Below, piece by piece: positions 12,801 through 19,606 of a stretch of 64,000 bases of DNA. A model generated the notes under the pieces. That model saw only the letters and a list, made by a program, of their open reading frames with translations, was not told the DNA's origin and ran no database searches. Each line of letters begins with the position of its first letter. Within the stretch, counting starts at the first letter, position 1. The DNA is taken from the NCBI GenBank assembly GCA_947501615.1, contig CANMWK010000005.1, positions 1 through 64,000 of the forward strand, read 5' to 3'. Both the position numbers and the translations under genes were made by a program. The stretch comes from an uncultured Tenacibaculum sp. GTDB lineage: Bacteria > Bacteroidota > Bacteroidia > Flavobacteriales > Flavobacteriaceae.

Positions 12801-13325
12801 TTTAGCTTGCTCTATTGTAGAACATTCAAATTTAGATTTAACTACTGCATTTTTTTTGTAAAAAAAGCCATAGTCATCTGTTTTATCATTGATTGGTTTT
12901 ACAATTAAAGTTCCTTCATTTGTAGTTATATAAGCATGTAAACCGTTATACTTTGAATAACTTAATCGTGCTGTTTTATCAGAGGTGGTACTTTTTGCTA
13001 TATAAGATGTAATTAAAGGAAATTTCTGATGTAGTTTGGTACTAAAGTTCGAAGCTTCAAAAACTTCGAAGACCTCAAATTGACGATTATTAACAGGTAA
13101 AGAAATTGTTCTTGAAGACCTATTTGTTCTTTTTCTTTCTGGAGCAGTTTTAACTATTGATAAAAAGTAGTTTCTATTAAGTTTAAGTGATTTGTAATCA
13201 TTAGGATGATCACTAACTTTCTTACTGGAAAGTTTTTTATTTGTTTGTTTGTGCCAGATTTGTTGTGAATAATTACTGTAAATAAAAGCATACAGAAAAG
13301 AGAAAAAAAGTAGCTTTTTTTTCAT
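3891..13325 (-). CDS. giant secreted multidomain metalloprotease, T9SS cargo
   Basis: This 3144-residue protein begins with a signal peptide (1-20) and a propeptide-like region to about 190. A reprolysin-like zinc metalloprotease domain follows: the zinc site HEFGHQFGGYH is at residues 338-348 and the Met-turn (STIMGY) at Met372, so the catalytic residues are intact. Then come beta-sandwich domains (about 420-900), Fn3 repeats, a CUB domain (about 935-1045), five Fn3 + MAM-like units (about 1130-2395), two more CUB domains with CCDxLSVYDG, a sixth divergent MAM-like domain and a C-terminal T9SS type A sorting domain (about 3070-3144, with YYPNPTHNKVFL and PVGTYIIKF). It should be exported, crossed through the outer membrane by T9SS and attached or released. 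CUB, MAM and Fn3 modules usually bind glycans or proteins, so a role in host or particle adhesion and degradation is inferred. It is monocistronic by its own terminator. Confidence 0.93.
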   Translation of the reverse strand: MKKKLLFFSFLYAFIYSNYSQQIWHKQTNKKLSSKKVSDHPNDYKSLKLNRNYFLSIVKTAPERKRTNRSSRTISLPVNNRQFEVFEVFEASNFSTKLHQKFPLITSYIAKSTTSDKTARLSYSKYNGLHAYITTNEGTLIVKPINDKTDDYGFFYKKNAVVKSKFECSTIEQAKKNFQNKSYQLNSLNDGYLRKYRVAIAASAEYTNFFLTGSETTVEEKKATVLAAINNSLTRINGIFERDFGVTMELVDNNDQLIFFNANTDPFSTGNYNNQLQVTLDNTIGTDNYDVGHLYVRDTAIYGNAGCIGCVCTEGAKGSAFTAHTDPSSDHFYMIASHEFGHQFGGYHVQSSSSCRSGLNSEVEPGSGSTIMGYAGICSPNVQENPDDYFNYVDIRDVIEWTRNGSSCTELIPTGNNDPTVDAGQDFIIPISTAFILTGNADDIDDNTSLTYCWEQNNPENPTSSNFPQSNWVLGPLFRSKAPTNSPIRYIPQLEDVLNGNLTPTWEVLPSVARTLDFALTVRDNATSGPKTASDLMTVTVVDNGGAFTVTSQKNKTNWNVGQIKTITWDVAGTNQAPINAENVDVLLSLDGGFTFPHTLVSNAPNNGLANIIVPSLPEGTDQGRIMIRPTNNIFYAVNAANIAIRTSEFVMNFPETFKEVCKPNAIEYNFTYKTFLGFNGNTTFSVENLPDNLQATFTPAEARENNTSVKLTITNTSNSAIGEVAFNVIGRSDIIERQSALSFNIYETELTKPILSFPENNSLEITHYSTKLEWNTDENSESYSIEIASDLEFNNILESVKTNLSEYIIDNPLDFNTTYYWRVKGENLCRQSEFSDTFSFTTSCAPIYNVSVINTTTNTTDISWSDSFNTNWEIEVVTSGTIPTGTGVTTATNQYTIDNLTPNTNYDVYIRAQCSSTNYSDWTGPYRFNTLEDFCDLGKFFDSGGENGNYPNNEFKETVIAPVNGGFVEINFESFQLENNQDFLSIYDGNNRFAPFIGSYTGTNSPGIIRSKIGQGITFAFYSNSENNDIGWEASVNCIIPTCPAPQNLTSDNLLGNSVDLSWTAGGSESQWEIEYGLTGFNKGSGTKILTSSNPTTINTLNTSTTYDFYVTAVCGATPNEDDSFATSPLTITTPICGIFTAPYTFNVEDQNTNSIIQNCWSGEPEFFDGTYFWNAQSSMLNENNITGPYKANTGNNYFSTKNYYNNPNDEAILISPIIDISTLTSPTLNFHSFMYGTTIGSLHIDIFNNGVWNEDIFVLNGQQQETITDLWEEHFIDLSAFSNQIQIRFRADTNGFYDNEIAIDDINVYNLPNCIKPSNIEISNITATTVDLSWTANGNGTSWIIEYGNPNFSTGTGTSIIVNTNNFTLDNLPANSEVEIYIKSICGNNPGDDDSDNVGPIKITTPCDAFTAPYSFDVENQNIDSVIENCWTGQPEVYQAGYYWEAKSSKLYETSTGPYKANKGNRYFSTGDSGFSGSNVANLLTPVIDISSLTTPTLNFHSFLYGEFIGGLHVDIFNNGIWDEDVFVLNGQQQESSTDFWKEHFIDLSSYTGEIQIRFRANTNGNYNNEIAIDDINVYNLPNCITPSDVAFTNVTDTTVDLSWTANGNGTSWIVEYGDTGFTVGNGTSITVNSNNYTLENLPSNTEIDIYIKSTCGNNPGEDDSDFIGPLKIKTLCGTFIAPYNFDVEEQNTGTLSENCWTGEPEVYQDGYYWQANSSSFYQGSTGPYKANKGNKYFRTVDNGSTTNDEASLLTPVIDISSLTTPTLNFHSFMYGEFVGSLHIDIFNNGTWNDDIFVINGQQQQSSRDFWEEHFINLSAYTGEIQVRFRAIANGDYNNEIALDDVNIYNLPSCIKPSDVTYNNVTATTVDLSWTANGNDTSWIVEYGTSNFTPGTGTSVIANSNHFTLTNIPSNSDIDIYISSTCGSNPGDNDSDAIGPIQITTPCDVFIAPYSFDVENHASNFITDYCWSAFPETYVGDYYWESKSSKRYTANTGPFKAYEGNRYFSTIDAYRNTDNEANLTSPTIDISSLTTPTLNFHSFMHGDNVGNLHVDIFNNGTWNEDIFVINGQQQTSSNDFWDEHFIDLSGFSGEIQIRFRASSSGNYNNEIAIDAINVFNLPNCIKPSDITYSNVTATTVDLSWTANGSGTTWIVEYGTTNFTPGTGTSVIADNPNFTLENLPSNSEIDIYIKSSCGNNLNEDDSEFIGPIKIKTPCQNFVAPWHYGVETQITNSDIGDCWTSSPEILYNNYFWTSSSFASSSVTGPSTANSGNNYFVTRANTSTVSNDANLLSPTIDISSLATPALNFFTFMYGQDIGSLHVDILHEGTWTEDIFVLNGQQQASNNDPWEEHFVDLSGYTNQIQIRFRASSNGNYNDHIAIDDISVIEKPDCIKPTNINFSTATTNSVDINWNNLNTDTSQYTIEYGLQGFSLGSGTQESLNTTHNTLTGLASNTSYDVYIRTECTNGNNSDWIGPFAFTTTPDYCNGDHFYDSGGPNNPYFNRENYTETIFPSTENGIVTVEFNSFELEGCCDSLSVYDGIDTNATLIGTYSGTNSPGTITATNTSGALTFRFTSDTSVVRSGWDATVICDSSTCPKPTNLMVNETLIDSATLSWDNVGTESNWIIEYGETGFTPEAGTEVTVEERNYILTNLNSQTTYDIYVKASCTDEISNAIKTSFTTTPDYCNGDRFYDSGGVNNNYTNGENYTKTIFPSADADRVSVTFTTFDLESCCDFLSVYDGSDTSAPLIGTYSGTDNPGTFTATNSEGSLTFAFISNDLGTSIGWEATVNCLYDCPIPLNPIVENITTNEATITWDTVDSEQSWDIIFAYDDIIRDYYTVNSNSFTFTNLDPSKTYQYGIRANCGNTSSFNNSSDWIGTFSFTTSCDNTTSAPFSENFSSLATPNCWIESGAGKWNYNTNAVYNDNLVSDNTNDTNYAWVDLNNNNATLNHNLKTIPIDISNLDAPTVKFSVFSLNDIDTNFNKLTVTLHDDSDNVVELIELDQETQGTWETFIFNLNDYKLSSDIIQISFNISGTSPNNYVLLDDIQVNEAEVLSNEDLFSLENFSYYPNPTHNKVFLKSDDILTKIEVYNLVGQKVINQKIIETRKINEVDLGNLPVGTYIIKFYASKKVKTFKVIKK
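6140..9935 (-). repeat. five tandem Fn3 + MAM-like coding repeats, period about 808 bp
   Basis: The segment encoding NLPxCIxPSxx recurs at about 6140, 6946, 7757, 8567 and 9375, so the unit is about 808 bp (about 270 residues). Each unit has FxAPYxFxVE, GPYKANxGNxYF, a LxFHSFMYG strand, NGQQQ, EHFIDLS and IRFRA motifs, followed by an Fn3 domain with VDLSWTANGN. The units are similar but not identical at the DNA level, which points to successive duplication followed by divergence. The unit nearest the C-terminus is the most diverged. Confidence 0.85.
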
Positions 13326-13611
13326 AGTTTTTTTTTTTTTAGTTTAATGAGTTGCAAAATTATAAAAAAAAAGCTCTGAGAACCAGTGTTTTTATGATTT
13401 TGTGTTTTCCACTGAAAAATAGTTTAAAAATATTTTTTTTGATACTAAAAGATAAATAAAAAAGAATTTATCGAATCTAAATTGTGTTTTTACAAAAAAT
13501 AGTTAAACCTTAGTCATGTAGTTACTTCCAGAATTTCATTTGAACTGATTATGAGAACAAGATAAAATTCGTATCAATATTAAATAGTATTGTTTAAAAA
13601 GCTACATTTTT
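13326..13611. other. upstream region of the metalloprotease gene
   Basis: This stretch has no gene. It contains an A13 tract (minus strand, 13328-13340) ending 2 nt before the ATG of the protease gene and a TAATTTTG box (13355-13362). I see nothing else in the remaining 250 bases, which are AT-rich. Confidence 0.5.
13355..13362 (-). promoter_or_regulatory. candidate -7 box for the metalloprotease gene
   Basis: TAATTTTG on the minus strand fits the Bacteroidota TAnnTTTG element and would place the transcript start near 13348, about 23 nt before the ATG. No TTG is seen at the usual distance upstream, so the call is tentative. Confidence 0.35.
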
Positions 13612-13647
13612 AAAACAAAAAACTCGGAGAGTTTTTCTCCGAGTTTA
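13612..13647 (-). terminator. terminator of the pdhA-pdhC transcript
   Basis: The stem AACTCGGAGA / TCTCCGAGTT with a T-rich tail on the minus strand lies 23 nt after the pdhC stop. Confidence 0.8.
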
Positions 13648-13669
13648 TATTTATATATGTTAAATTTGA

Positions 13670-15304
13670 TTACACTAACATAGTCACTGGATTTTCAATA
13701 TATGTTTTTAAGGTCTGTAGGAATTGAGCTCCAACAGCACCATCAACAGTTCTGTGATCACAAGCTAATGTTAGCATCATTGTGTTACCAACAACAATTT
13801 GTCCATCTTTAACTACTGGTTTTTGAACAATAGCTCCAACAGATAAAATCGCAGAGTTTGGTTGATTAATGATTGAAGTAAAACTTTCAATACCAAACAT
13901 ACCTAGGTTAGATACGGTAAACGTACTACCTTGCATTTCGTTTGGCTTAATTTTTTTACTTCTAGCTTTTCCTGCTAAATCTTTAACGCTCGCTCCAATC
14001 TGAGTTAATGTTAAAGCATCTGTATGTTTCACTACAGGTACAACTAAACCTTCATCTACAGCAACTGCAACACCAACATGAATATGACTATGGTATTTAG
14101 TCACATTTTCTTCCCAAGAAGTATTTACTTGAGGGTGCTTTCTTAATGCCATTGAAGATGCTTTAACTACCATATCGTTGAATGATACTTTTACATCTGG
14201 AATTGCATTTATAGTTTTACGAGAAGCAATTGCATTGTCCATATCTACTTCAATATTTAAGTAGAAATGAGGGGCGGAGAATTTAGAATTACCTAAACTT
14301 CTAGCAATAGCTTTACGCATTTGAGAATTCTTAACATCTTCAGTTCTTTCTTCACCAGCGATAGCAAAACTCGTAACTTGAGGTGCTGCTGATGGAGTAG
14401 AAGCTTTAGCAGTTGGTTGAGGTGCTGCAGAAGGAGTGTAATTTTCTACATCTTTCTTTACAATTCTACCATTTTCACCAGAACCTTTTATAGCTGCTAA
14501 ATTAATTCCTTTATCCTTAGCTATTTTTTTAGCTAAAGGAGAAGCAAAAATTCTTCCTCCAGTATTCGTGTTTATGTTTTCTACAGCTTTTGGAGCATTT
14601 GAAGTAGTTTCTGAAACAGGCTTTGTTTCTTCTTTTTTGTCTTCTGTACTGGGAGTGGCTGTAGCAACTCCGCCATTTTTATGAGCTTCGATAACTGCAG
14701 CTACATCTGTACCTTCATTACCTATAATAGCTAAAAGACTATCAACAGGTGCGCTGTTACCTTCTTCAATTCCTATGTGTAGTAAAGTTCCTTCATAGAA
14801 AGATTCAAATTCCATTGTAGCTTTATCAGTTTCGATCTCTGCTAAAATATCACCTTCTTCAACTTTATCACCTACGCTTTTTAACCAAGAGGCTACAGTA
14901 CCTTCTACCATAGTATCACTTAATCTAGGCATAGTTACAACTTGAACCCCTTCTGGTATACTAACGCTTCCGTTATTTGAATTTGAAGTTTCCTCTTGTA
15001 CAGGAGCTTCTTTTATTTCTTCTTTAGGTGCGGCATTTCCGTTTAATAACGCAGAAAAATCTTCACCTTCTTCACCTATAATAGCTAATAAAGAGTCTAC
15101 AGGAGCACCTTCACCTTCTTGAACTCCAATATGAAGTAAAGTTCCTTCATGAAAAGATTCAAACTCCATTGTAGCTTTATCAGTTTCAATCTCAGCTAAG
15201 ATATCACCCTCTTCTACTTTATCACCAACTTTTTTTAACCAAGAAGCTACTACTCCTTCTTCCATTGTGTCGCTTAAGCGAGGCATATTTACTACTGTTG
15301 CCAT
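13670..15304 (-). CDS. pdhC: pyruvate dehydrogenase E2, dihydrolipoamide acetyltransferase
   Basis: E2 transfers the acetyl group from E1 to coenzyme A in the pyruvate dehydrogenase complex and forms the core of the complex. The 544 residues show two lipoyl domains, each with ETDKATMEFES; the lipoylated Lys of the first is residue 43. A peripheral-subunit-binding domain (about 255-290, with RIFASPLAKKIAKDKGI) follows, between Ala/Pro-rich linkers, and then the catalytic domain with the active-site motif CDHRTVDG (about 515). It starts 25 nt after pdhA and is clearly co-transcribed with it. The gene for E1 beta is not here, which is usual in Flavobacteriia. The 2-oxoglutarate version is unlikely because of the pairing with pdhA. 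Confidence 0.95.
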   Translation of the reverse strand: MATVVNMPRLSDTMEEGVVASWLKKVGDKVEEGDILAEIETDKATMEFESFHEGTLLHIGVQEGEGAPVDSLLAIIGEEGEDFSALLNGNAAPKEEIKEAPVQEETSNSNNGSVSIPEGVQVVTMPRLSDTMVEGTVASWLKSVGDKVEEGDILAEIETDKATMEFESFYEGTLLHIGIEEGNSAPVDSLLAIIGNEGTDVAAVIEAHKNGGVATATPSTEDKKEETKPVSETTSNAPKAVENINTNTGGRIFASPLAKKIAKDKGINLAAIKGSGENGRIVKKDVENYTPSAAPQPTAKASTPSAAPQVTSFAIAGEERTEDVKNSQMRKAIARSLGNSKFSAPHFYLNIEVDMDNAIASRKTINAIPDVKVSFNDMVVKASSMALRKHPQVNTSWEENVTKYHSHIHVGVAVAVDEGLVVPVVKHTDALTLTQIGASVKDLAGKARSKKIKPNEMQGSTFTVSNLGMFGIESFTSIINQPNSAILSVGAIVQKPVVKDGQIVVGNTMMLTLACDHRTVDGAVGAQFLQTLKTYIENPVTMLV

Positions 15305-15329
15305 ATGTACTAAGTTTTGTTGGTTGCTA

Positions 15330-16319
15330 TTATTTGATAAAAGGATAATCTTCTTGTTCGTATACTACGTCGTGTAAAATATTAAGATCTGGGAATGGAG
15401 ATTCTTCAGCGAATTTTTCACATTCTTTCACCATTTCTTTTACTTCTTTATTTACAGCGTCGATTTCTTCGTCTGTAGCGTACTTTTTATCCTTAATGAT
15501 ATCTAAAACTTGAGTGATAGGATCTATTTTTTTGTACTCTTCAACTTCGTCTTTAGTACGATAGTGTTGCGCATCAGACATAGAGTGACCTCTATATCGG
15601 TATGTTTTCATTTCTAAGAAGGTTGGTCCTTCACCTTTTCTAGCTCTTTGAATTGCTTCATCAACAGCTTCAGCTACTTTTACTGGATTCATTCCATCTA
15701 CTGGTCCACAAGGCATTTCATAACCTAAACCTAATTTCCAAATATCTTCGTGGTTTGCAGTTCTTTCTACTGAAGTACCCATGGCATAACCGTTGTTTTC
15801 ACAAATAAAGATTACTGGTAATTTCCAGTTCATTGCCATATTAAAAGTTTCGTGTAATGAACCTTGACGAGCAGCTCCATCTCCGAAATAACATAAAGTT
15901 ACAGCATCACTATTATGGTATTTATCACCAAATGCAATTCCTGCTCCTAATGGAATTTGTCCACCAACAATTCCGTGTCCACCATAAAATCTAAATTCCT
16001 TAGAAAAGATATGCATAGAACCTCCTAAACCTTGAGAAGTACCTGTTGCTTTTCCATATAACTCTGCCATTACTCTCTTTGGATCTACTCCCATACCAAT
16101 AGGTTGAACGTGATTGCGATATGCTGTAATCATCTTATCCTTAGTTAAATCCATAGCATGTAAAGCTCCAGCTAAAACTGCTTCTTGCCCATTGTATAGG
16201 TGTAAAAAACCTCTAACTTTTTGTTGAATGTATACAGCAGCTAATTTGTCTTCAAATTTTCTCCAAAAAAGCATGTCTTTATACCAATCAAGATAGGTTT
16301 CTTTAGTTATTTTTTTCAT
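15330..16319 (-). CDS. pdhA: pyruvate dehydrogenase E1 component, alpha subunit
   Basis: With the beta subunit this thiamine-diphosphate enzyme decarboxylates pyruvate and acetylates the lipoyl groups of E2. The thiamine-diphosphate motif is present as GDGAARQGSLHE...ENNGYAMGT (about 145-185), and the phosphorylation-loop-like segment YRYRGHSMSD (about 242) is conserved. The length of 329 residues is normal for the alpha subunit of heterotetrameric E1. It is the first gene of the pdhA-pdhC operon; a promoter can be seen about 40-80 nt upstream. Confidence 0.95.
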   Translation of the reverse strand: MKKITKETYLDWYKDMLFWRKFEDKLAAVYIQQKVRGFLHLYNGQEAVLAGALHAMDLTKDKMITAYRNHVQPIGMGVDPKRVMAELYGKATGTSQGLGGSMHIFSKEFRFYGGHGIVGGQIPLGAGIAFGDKYHNSDAVTLCYFGDGAARQGSLHETFNMAMNWKLPVIFICENNGYAMGTSVERTANHEDIWKLGLGYEMPCGPVDGMNPVKVAEAVDEAIQRARKGEGPTFLEMKTYRYRGHSMSDAQHYRTKDEVEEYKKIDPITQVLDIIKDKKYATDEEIDAVNKEVKEMVKECEKFAEESPFPDLNILHDVVYEQEDYPFIK

Positions 16320-16364
16320 TCTGAATGTTGTTTGTTTCTAGTTGCTTACTATAAAATGCAAGAA

Positions 16365-16400
16365 CAAAAATAACTGTTTTTTGTAGAATAAAAAACGCAA
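16365..16400 (-). promoter_or_regulatory. candidate promoter of pdhA-pdhC
   Basis: On the minus strand TTG (16400-16398) and TATTTTTG (16372-16365) are separated by 25 nt, slightly more than the usual 17-23. The predicted start is near 16358, giving a leader of about 40 nt. Confidence 0.4.
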
Positions 16401-16433
16401 TAACTATGATTTATCTTAAACGTTTTCGTCAGC

Positions 16434-17102
16434 TTATTTACTCTTGGCAACGATAAGGGTAGCTTTTGCGCCGGTAGCTAAATTCCATTCATTAGAAGAT
16501 AAGACCATACCAGCATCATTAAAGACTTTAAAAGCAGCAGTGTTAGGTCCTGATGAGCCTTGATTTAGAGCAACTATTTTAATGCGATTAACCCCTTCGT
16601 CTAAAGGAACATTAAAAGATTGAAATCGTTGTTTTAATGTTAAGTTTGTAATAACAGGAACATCATTTACGTATATAGTTACTCTGTCACCATCAGGATA
16701 TTGATGATCTCTACATATTATCGTGACACTTTTTGAATCCGTGCTAATACTTCCAAGGTCTTGATCAATTACTGGGTAGCTGAACTGACCATTTATTTTT
16801 TTGAAGTTTTTAAGGTATCGTTCTTCAGCTATTTTAGCTTTAGTTAAAATCCCTTTGTTATTTAGATCATCTTCTTTTTGCTGTCTTCTTTTCTTTTTTT
16901 GTAACTCATCATTCGCTTTTTTAAAGCCATTATTATTCCCAAATCCTAATGATTTTGGTTTGGTTACTTTTTTTGCTGGAGCAGCAACTATTCCTATAGA
17001 TGCACCTTTTTTTGTTCCGCCTGTACTTCCATCAACCTGTGCAACCACAAAAAAGGAGTTTGTTAATATAGAAAAGATAAAAATATTTAATAGTAATCGC
17101 AT
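16434..17102 (-). CDS. secreted protein of unknown function
   Basis: I do not recognise the family of this 222-residue protein. It begins with a signal peptide (about 1-22, ending VVAQ). A Gly/Lys-rich low-complexity stretch follows, then a highly charged, probably helical segment (about 60-95, with QKKKRRQQKEDD). The C-terminal half (about 110-222) looks like a beta-sandwich: alternating hydrophobic strands, a DGDRVTIYVND hairpin and GVNRIKIVALNQG, a pattern seen in many Ig-like domains. The ATG at 17102 is preferred over an in-frame TTG three codons upstream. It is likely periplasmic or outer-membrane associated. It lies 114 nt downstream of pdhA's start region on the same strand but upstream of pdhA's promoter, so it is probably read separately. 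Confidence 0.75.
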   Translation of the reverse strand: MRLLLNIFIFSILTNSFFVVAQVDGSTGGTKKGASIGIVAAPAKKVTKPKSLGFGNNNGFKKANDELQKKKRRQQKEDDLNNKGILTKAKIAEERYLKNFKKINGQFSYPVIDQDLGSISTDSKSVTIICRDHQYPDGDRVTIYVNDVPVITNLTLKQRFQSFNVPLDEGVNRIKIVALNQGSSGPNTAAFKVFNDAGMVLSSNEWNLATGAKATLIVAKSK

Positions 17103-17167
17103 AATAAACAAGTTAACACAAAGATAGTGCCGATTTCCTTAAAAGAGTCGGAAAGAAACGTTAATTC

Positions 17168-17836
17168 TTACTTAATAGGGAAATCAAAGTATGTTTTTGG
17201 AAAAGGTTCGTTACGTAATGTAAAGTGCCACCACTCATAAGAATAAGGTTTAAATCCATGTTTTAGCATTACTTGACGAAGTAACATTCGGTTATTTTTT
17301 TGTTGTTGAGATATATTTTTATAAAATACATGAGATATTCTTCCAAAGAAATCATAAGGTGCTCCCATATCCAATTCTTTTCCAGTTTTGATGTTTATAA
17401 TAGTTAAATCTATAGAACTTCCTCTGGAATGACCTGATCTACTAGAAATATAGCCAAGTTTAAATAAATTTCGTTTGTTTAGTTTAGGATAGAATTGTTT
17501 TTTGGTTAATGTATCATCAGGAACCCTTGCCCATCTACCAAAATGATTGACAGCAGATTGTGGTCTGTATGCGTCAAATATTTTTAAACTTAATCCTTTT
17601 TTTAGTAATTCATCCTGAACTTTTTTTAAAGCTTTTGCAGCCTTAGTGGAAGTTATTAATACAGGTTCTTCATAGCCACTCACTGCAGTGCCAACAAAAT
17701 TATTGGAATAACAGTAGCGTAATTCTTGTTGAATGGTTGGAGATACATCTTTAATATAAGAAAAGCCTTTAGGTAGTTTTTGACTGTAACTATATAGGCA
17801 AATGAAATATATGATGAAAATAAAATGTAGTTTCAT
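17168..17836 (-). CDS. D-alanyl-D-alanine dipeptidase (VanX/DdpX family, M15D)
   Basis: The family cleaves the D-Ala-D-Ala dipeptide with a zinc ion, for peptidoglycan turnover or, in other bacteria, vancomycin resistance. The 222 residues begin with a signal peptide (1-18), so it acts in the periplasm. Zinc and catalytic motifs are present: SGHSRGSSIDLTI (about 142-154, His and Asp ligands) and EWWHF (near the C-terminus, catalytic Glu and His). DAYRPQSA (about 90) is also typical. No vanH or vanA-like genes are nearby, so a role in cell-wall recycling is more likely than resistance. The gene ends 57 nt before the next gene upstream ends, with a 29-nt gap to the bestrophin stop. Confidence 0.9.
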   Translation of the reverse strand: MKLHFIFIIYFICLYSYSQKLPKGFSYIKDVSPTIQQELRYCYSNNFVGTAVSGYEEPVLITSTKAAKALKKVQDELLKKGLSLKIFDAYRPQSAVNHFGRWARVPDDTLTKKQFYPKLNKRNLFKLGYISSRSGHSRGSSIDLTIINIKTGKELDMGAPYDFFGRISHVFYKNISQQQKNNRMLLRQVMLKHGFKPYSYEWWHFTLRNEPFPKTYFDFPIK

Positions 17837-17865
17837 ACATTAAAAGGTTATATAAAATTCATACT

Positions 17866-18927
17866 TTACATCTGGAAATCGTGAACAGCAGGAAACTGTT
17901 CAGGGATTTTCTCTTGGCTTTCTCCTAAATTTTGACGTAAATCTATTTCAATACCTCTAGCAATAGTAGATATGGGCACATCATTAGCTGTTCCTTCAAA
18001 TGGGTTTTCTCCAGTTCTTCCAATACGTTCAATAGTATGAAAAATCCAAGCTATAATAGCGTAAAAAGGAATAGACAACCAAATGAACAAGTTCCCTATA
18101 GTTGGTAATGTTTTACTAATATCATTCCCTATTTCAACAAATTGAGGTACTATAGCTAATGGTAGGACAAAGATAAATAATCGAACAAAATAATAGTTTA
18201 AAGAAGCAAAATGTCTTGGGTAAGGGAAGTTTTTAATACGTTCGGATTTTCCTTGAAGTGTAAAAAGTTCTTTTAATACATTTTCTAACTCTAGGAATGA
18301 AAATGCCCAAATTTTACCTTCTTCTTTTAATCTTCTTAAATGGTGTGATTGTAAATATAGTAATGCGGTCTGTTTGTTGTTTTTACTAAGCGTGTACTTT
18401 AAATCATCGTCCGACAGATAAGGTTTTAGGTCATTTTCTAAAGTTGAGTGCCATTCGGGAGGGCTTACATGTTTCCCCCATTCTTTATTCGATTTTTCCT
18501 CCATTGCAGTTTCCCACGGTTTATGGGCTCTCATAGCATGTCTTAACGCAGTCATCCATGCAATGTGTCTATAGGTTAAAATCTTCATGCTTTTTTGTAA
18601 TTCTTCTTCAGCAACTTTGTCTATAGTATGTTCATTGGTAACCATGTCTTGAATAAACATACCAAATGTTCTGGAAGTATTTACAATACCACCCCATATT
18701 TTTCGAGCTTCCCACATACGACCGTAAGCTGAATTGTTTTGAAAACCTACGACAAAAGCAACCGCAGTACCAATCAAAGAAATAGGAGTCCAAGGAATTT
18801 TGAACCAATAGATTTCCGAGAAATAGTAAATACTAACAATTATTGTTATATATAAAAAAATGAAAAGTGTTTCAAATCTAGTCCATCTAGCCATCGAAAG
18901 AGCTCTGTAAACTTTTTTAGTATACAT
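17866..18927 (-). CDS. bestrophin-family anion channel
   Basis: Bacterial bestrophins are pentameric inner-membrane channels; some conduct anions, others cations. The 353-residue protein has the family N-terminus (RWTRFETLFIFLYITI), the conserved FRNNSAYGRMWEAR-like segment (here FQNNSAYGRMWEARKIWG, about 61-78) and a C-terminal region with two further membrane helices (about 235-300) followed by NPFEGTANDVP, near the family calcium-clasp motif. Four hydrophobic segments are visible. It sits 29 nt upstream of the VanX-type gene on the same strand and the two may be co-transcribed. Confidence 0.9.
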   Translation of the reverse strand: MYTKKVYRALSMARWTRFETLFIFLYITIIVSIYYFSEIYWFKIPWTPISLIGTAVAFVVGFQNNSAYGRMWEARKIWGGIVNTSRTFGMFIQDMVTNEHTIDKVAEEELQKSMKILTYRHIAWMTALRHAMRAHKPWETAMEEKSNKEWGKHVSPPEWHSTLENDLKPYLSDDDLKYTLSKNNKQTALLYLQSHHLRRLKEEGKIWAFSFLELENVLKELFTLQGKSERIKNFPYPRHFASLNYYFVRLFIFVLPLAIVPQFVEIGNDISKTLPTIGNLFIWLSIPFYAIIAWIFHTIERIGRTGENPFEGTANDVPISTIARGIEIDLRQNLGESQEKIPEQFPAVHDFQM

Positions 18928-18979
18928 GATTTATAATATAATTTTACATGCTCAATTTAATTTAAATTATGTTAAGGAT

Positions 18980-18987
18980 CAAACATA
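18980..18987 (-). promoter_or_regulatory. candidate -7 box for the bestrophin gene
   Basis: TATGTTTG on the minus strand fits TAnnTTTG and lies 52 nt before the ATG. It overlaps the tail of the preceding terminator and has no well-spaced TTG. Confidence 0.3.
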
Positions 18988-19021
18988 AAAAAGCCAAAGC
19001 TCTTTTTTGAGCTTTGGCAAA
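18985..19021 (-). terminator. terminator of the DUF4870-PadR-PspC-DUF4440 operon
   Basis: The stem GCCAAAGCTC / GAGCTTTGGC with a T-run on the minus strand follows the stop at 19071 by about 50 nt. Confidence 0.8.
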
Positions 19022-19070
19022 GTAAACCAAGTATTAGTTTAGAAGTTAGCTAACTGATAAACTAATTTTT

Positions 19071-19577
19071 TTAATGAAGACTAATTACTCTAGTAACTGT
19101 CCATGTATTGTTTTCTTCTTTCCAAATGGTGATGAATCGACTTGGGTAAGATTTAGCATTTGGTTCAAGTTTATTGAAAAATTTATGATATCCCATTTCA
19201 ACGGCTCCATAACCAGGAATTCGGTGTACTTCTACACTACCTTTAATAAGTGTTCTGGTTACTTTACCACAAATGTTGTTTTTAAGAGATTCTAAAAGTT
19301 CTTTTTTTGAGGTTGATAATCCACCGCTATCGTGAAAAAATTCAAGATCTTCATTTATCAATTTCTCTTGTGTAATCATATCACATGTATTGTATGCTGT
19401 GAATAGAATGCTATCCATTTTTATGATTTTATGATATAGTTCAATGTCTTTAGGTTTATATTTTTGAATCTCTTCTACTTGAGCACTTGCAAAAATAGAC
19501 ATAAACATAGACCATAGTAATATAATGATTTTCCAGATAAAATCTCCTTTAAAGAAAAAGTCAAAAAGTTGTTTCAT
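19071..19577 (-). CDS. secreted DUF4440 / SnoaL-like protein
   Basis: This 168-residue protein has a signal peptide (about 1-32, ending ASAQ) and a DUF4440-type fold: a helical start (IIKMDSILFTAYNTCD), the loop FFHDSGG, and a C-terminal strand pattern ending FITIWKEENNTWTVTRVISLH. Members of this cone-shaped fold bind small molecules or are enzymes, but most DUF4440 proteins have no known function. It starts 29 nt after the PspC gene and ends before a terminator, so it is the last gene of the operon. Confidence 0.8.
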   Translation of the reverse strand: MKQLFDFFFKGDFIWKIIILLWSMFMSIFASAQVEEIQKYKPKDIELYHKIIKMDSILFTAYNTCDMITQEKLINEDLEFFHDSGGLSTSKKELLESLKNNICGKVTRTLIKGSVEVHRIPGYGAVEMGYHKFFNKLEPNAKSYPSRFITIWKEENNTWTVTRVISLH

Positions 19578-19606
19578 AGTTAATTGTTTTTAGTTAATGT
19601 AATAGG

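Noticed and set aside
17168..17836. Vancomycin resistance determinant
   Set aside because: The VanX-type dipeptidase stands without vanH or vanA relatives and occurs widely in Bacteroidota as a cell-wall recycling enzyme.
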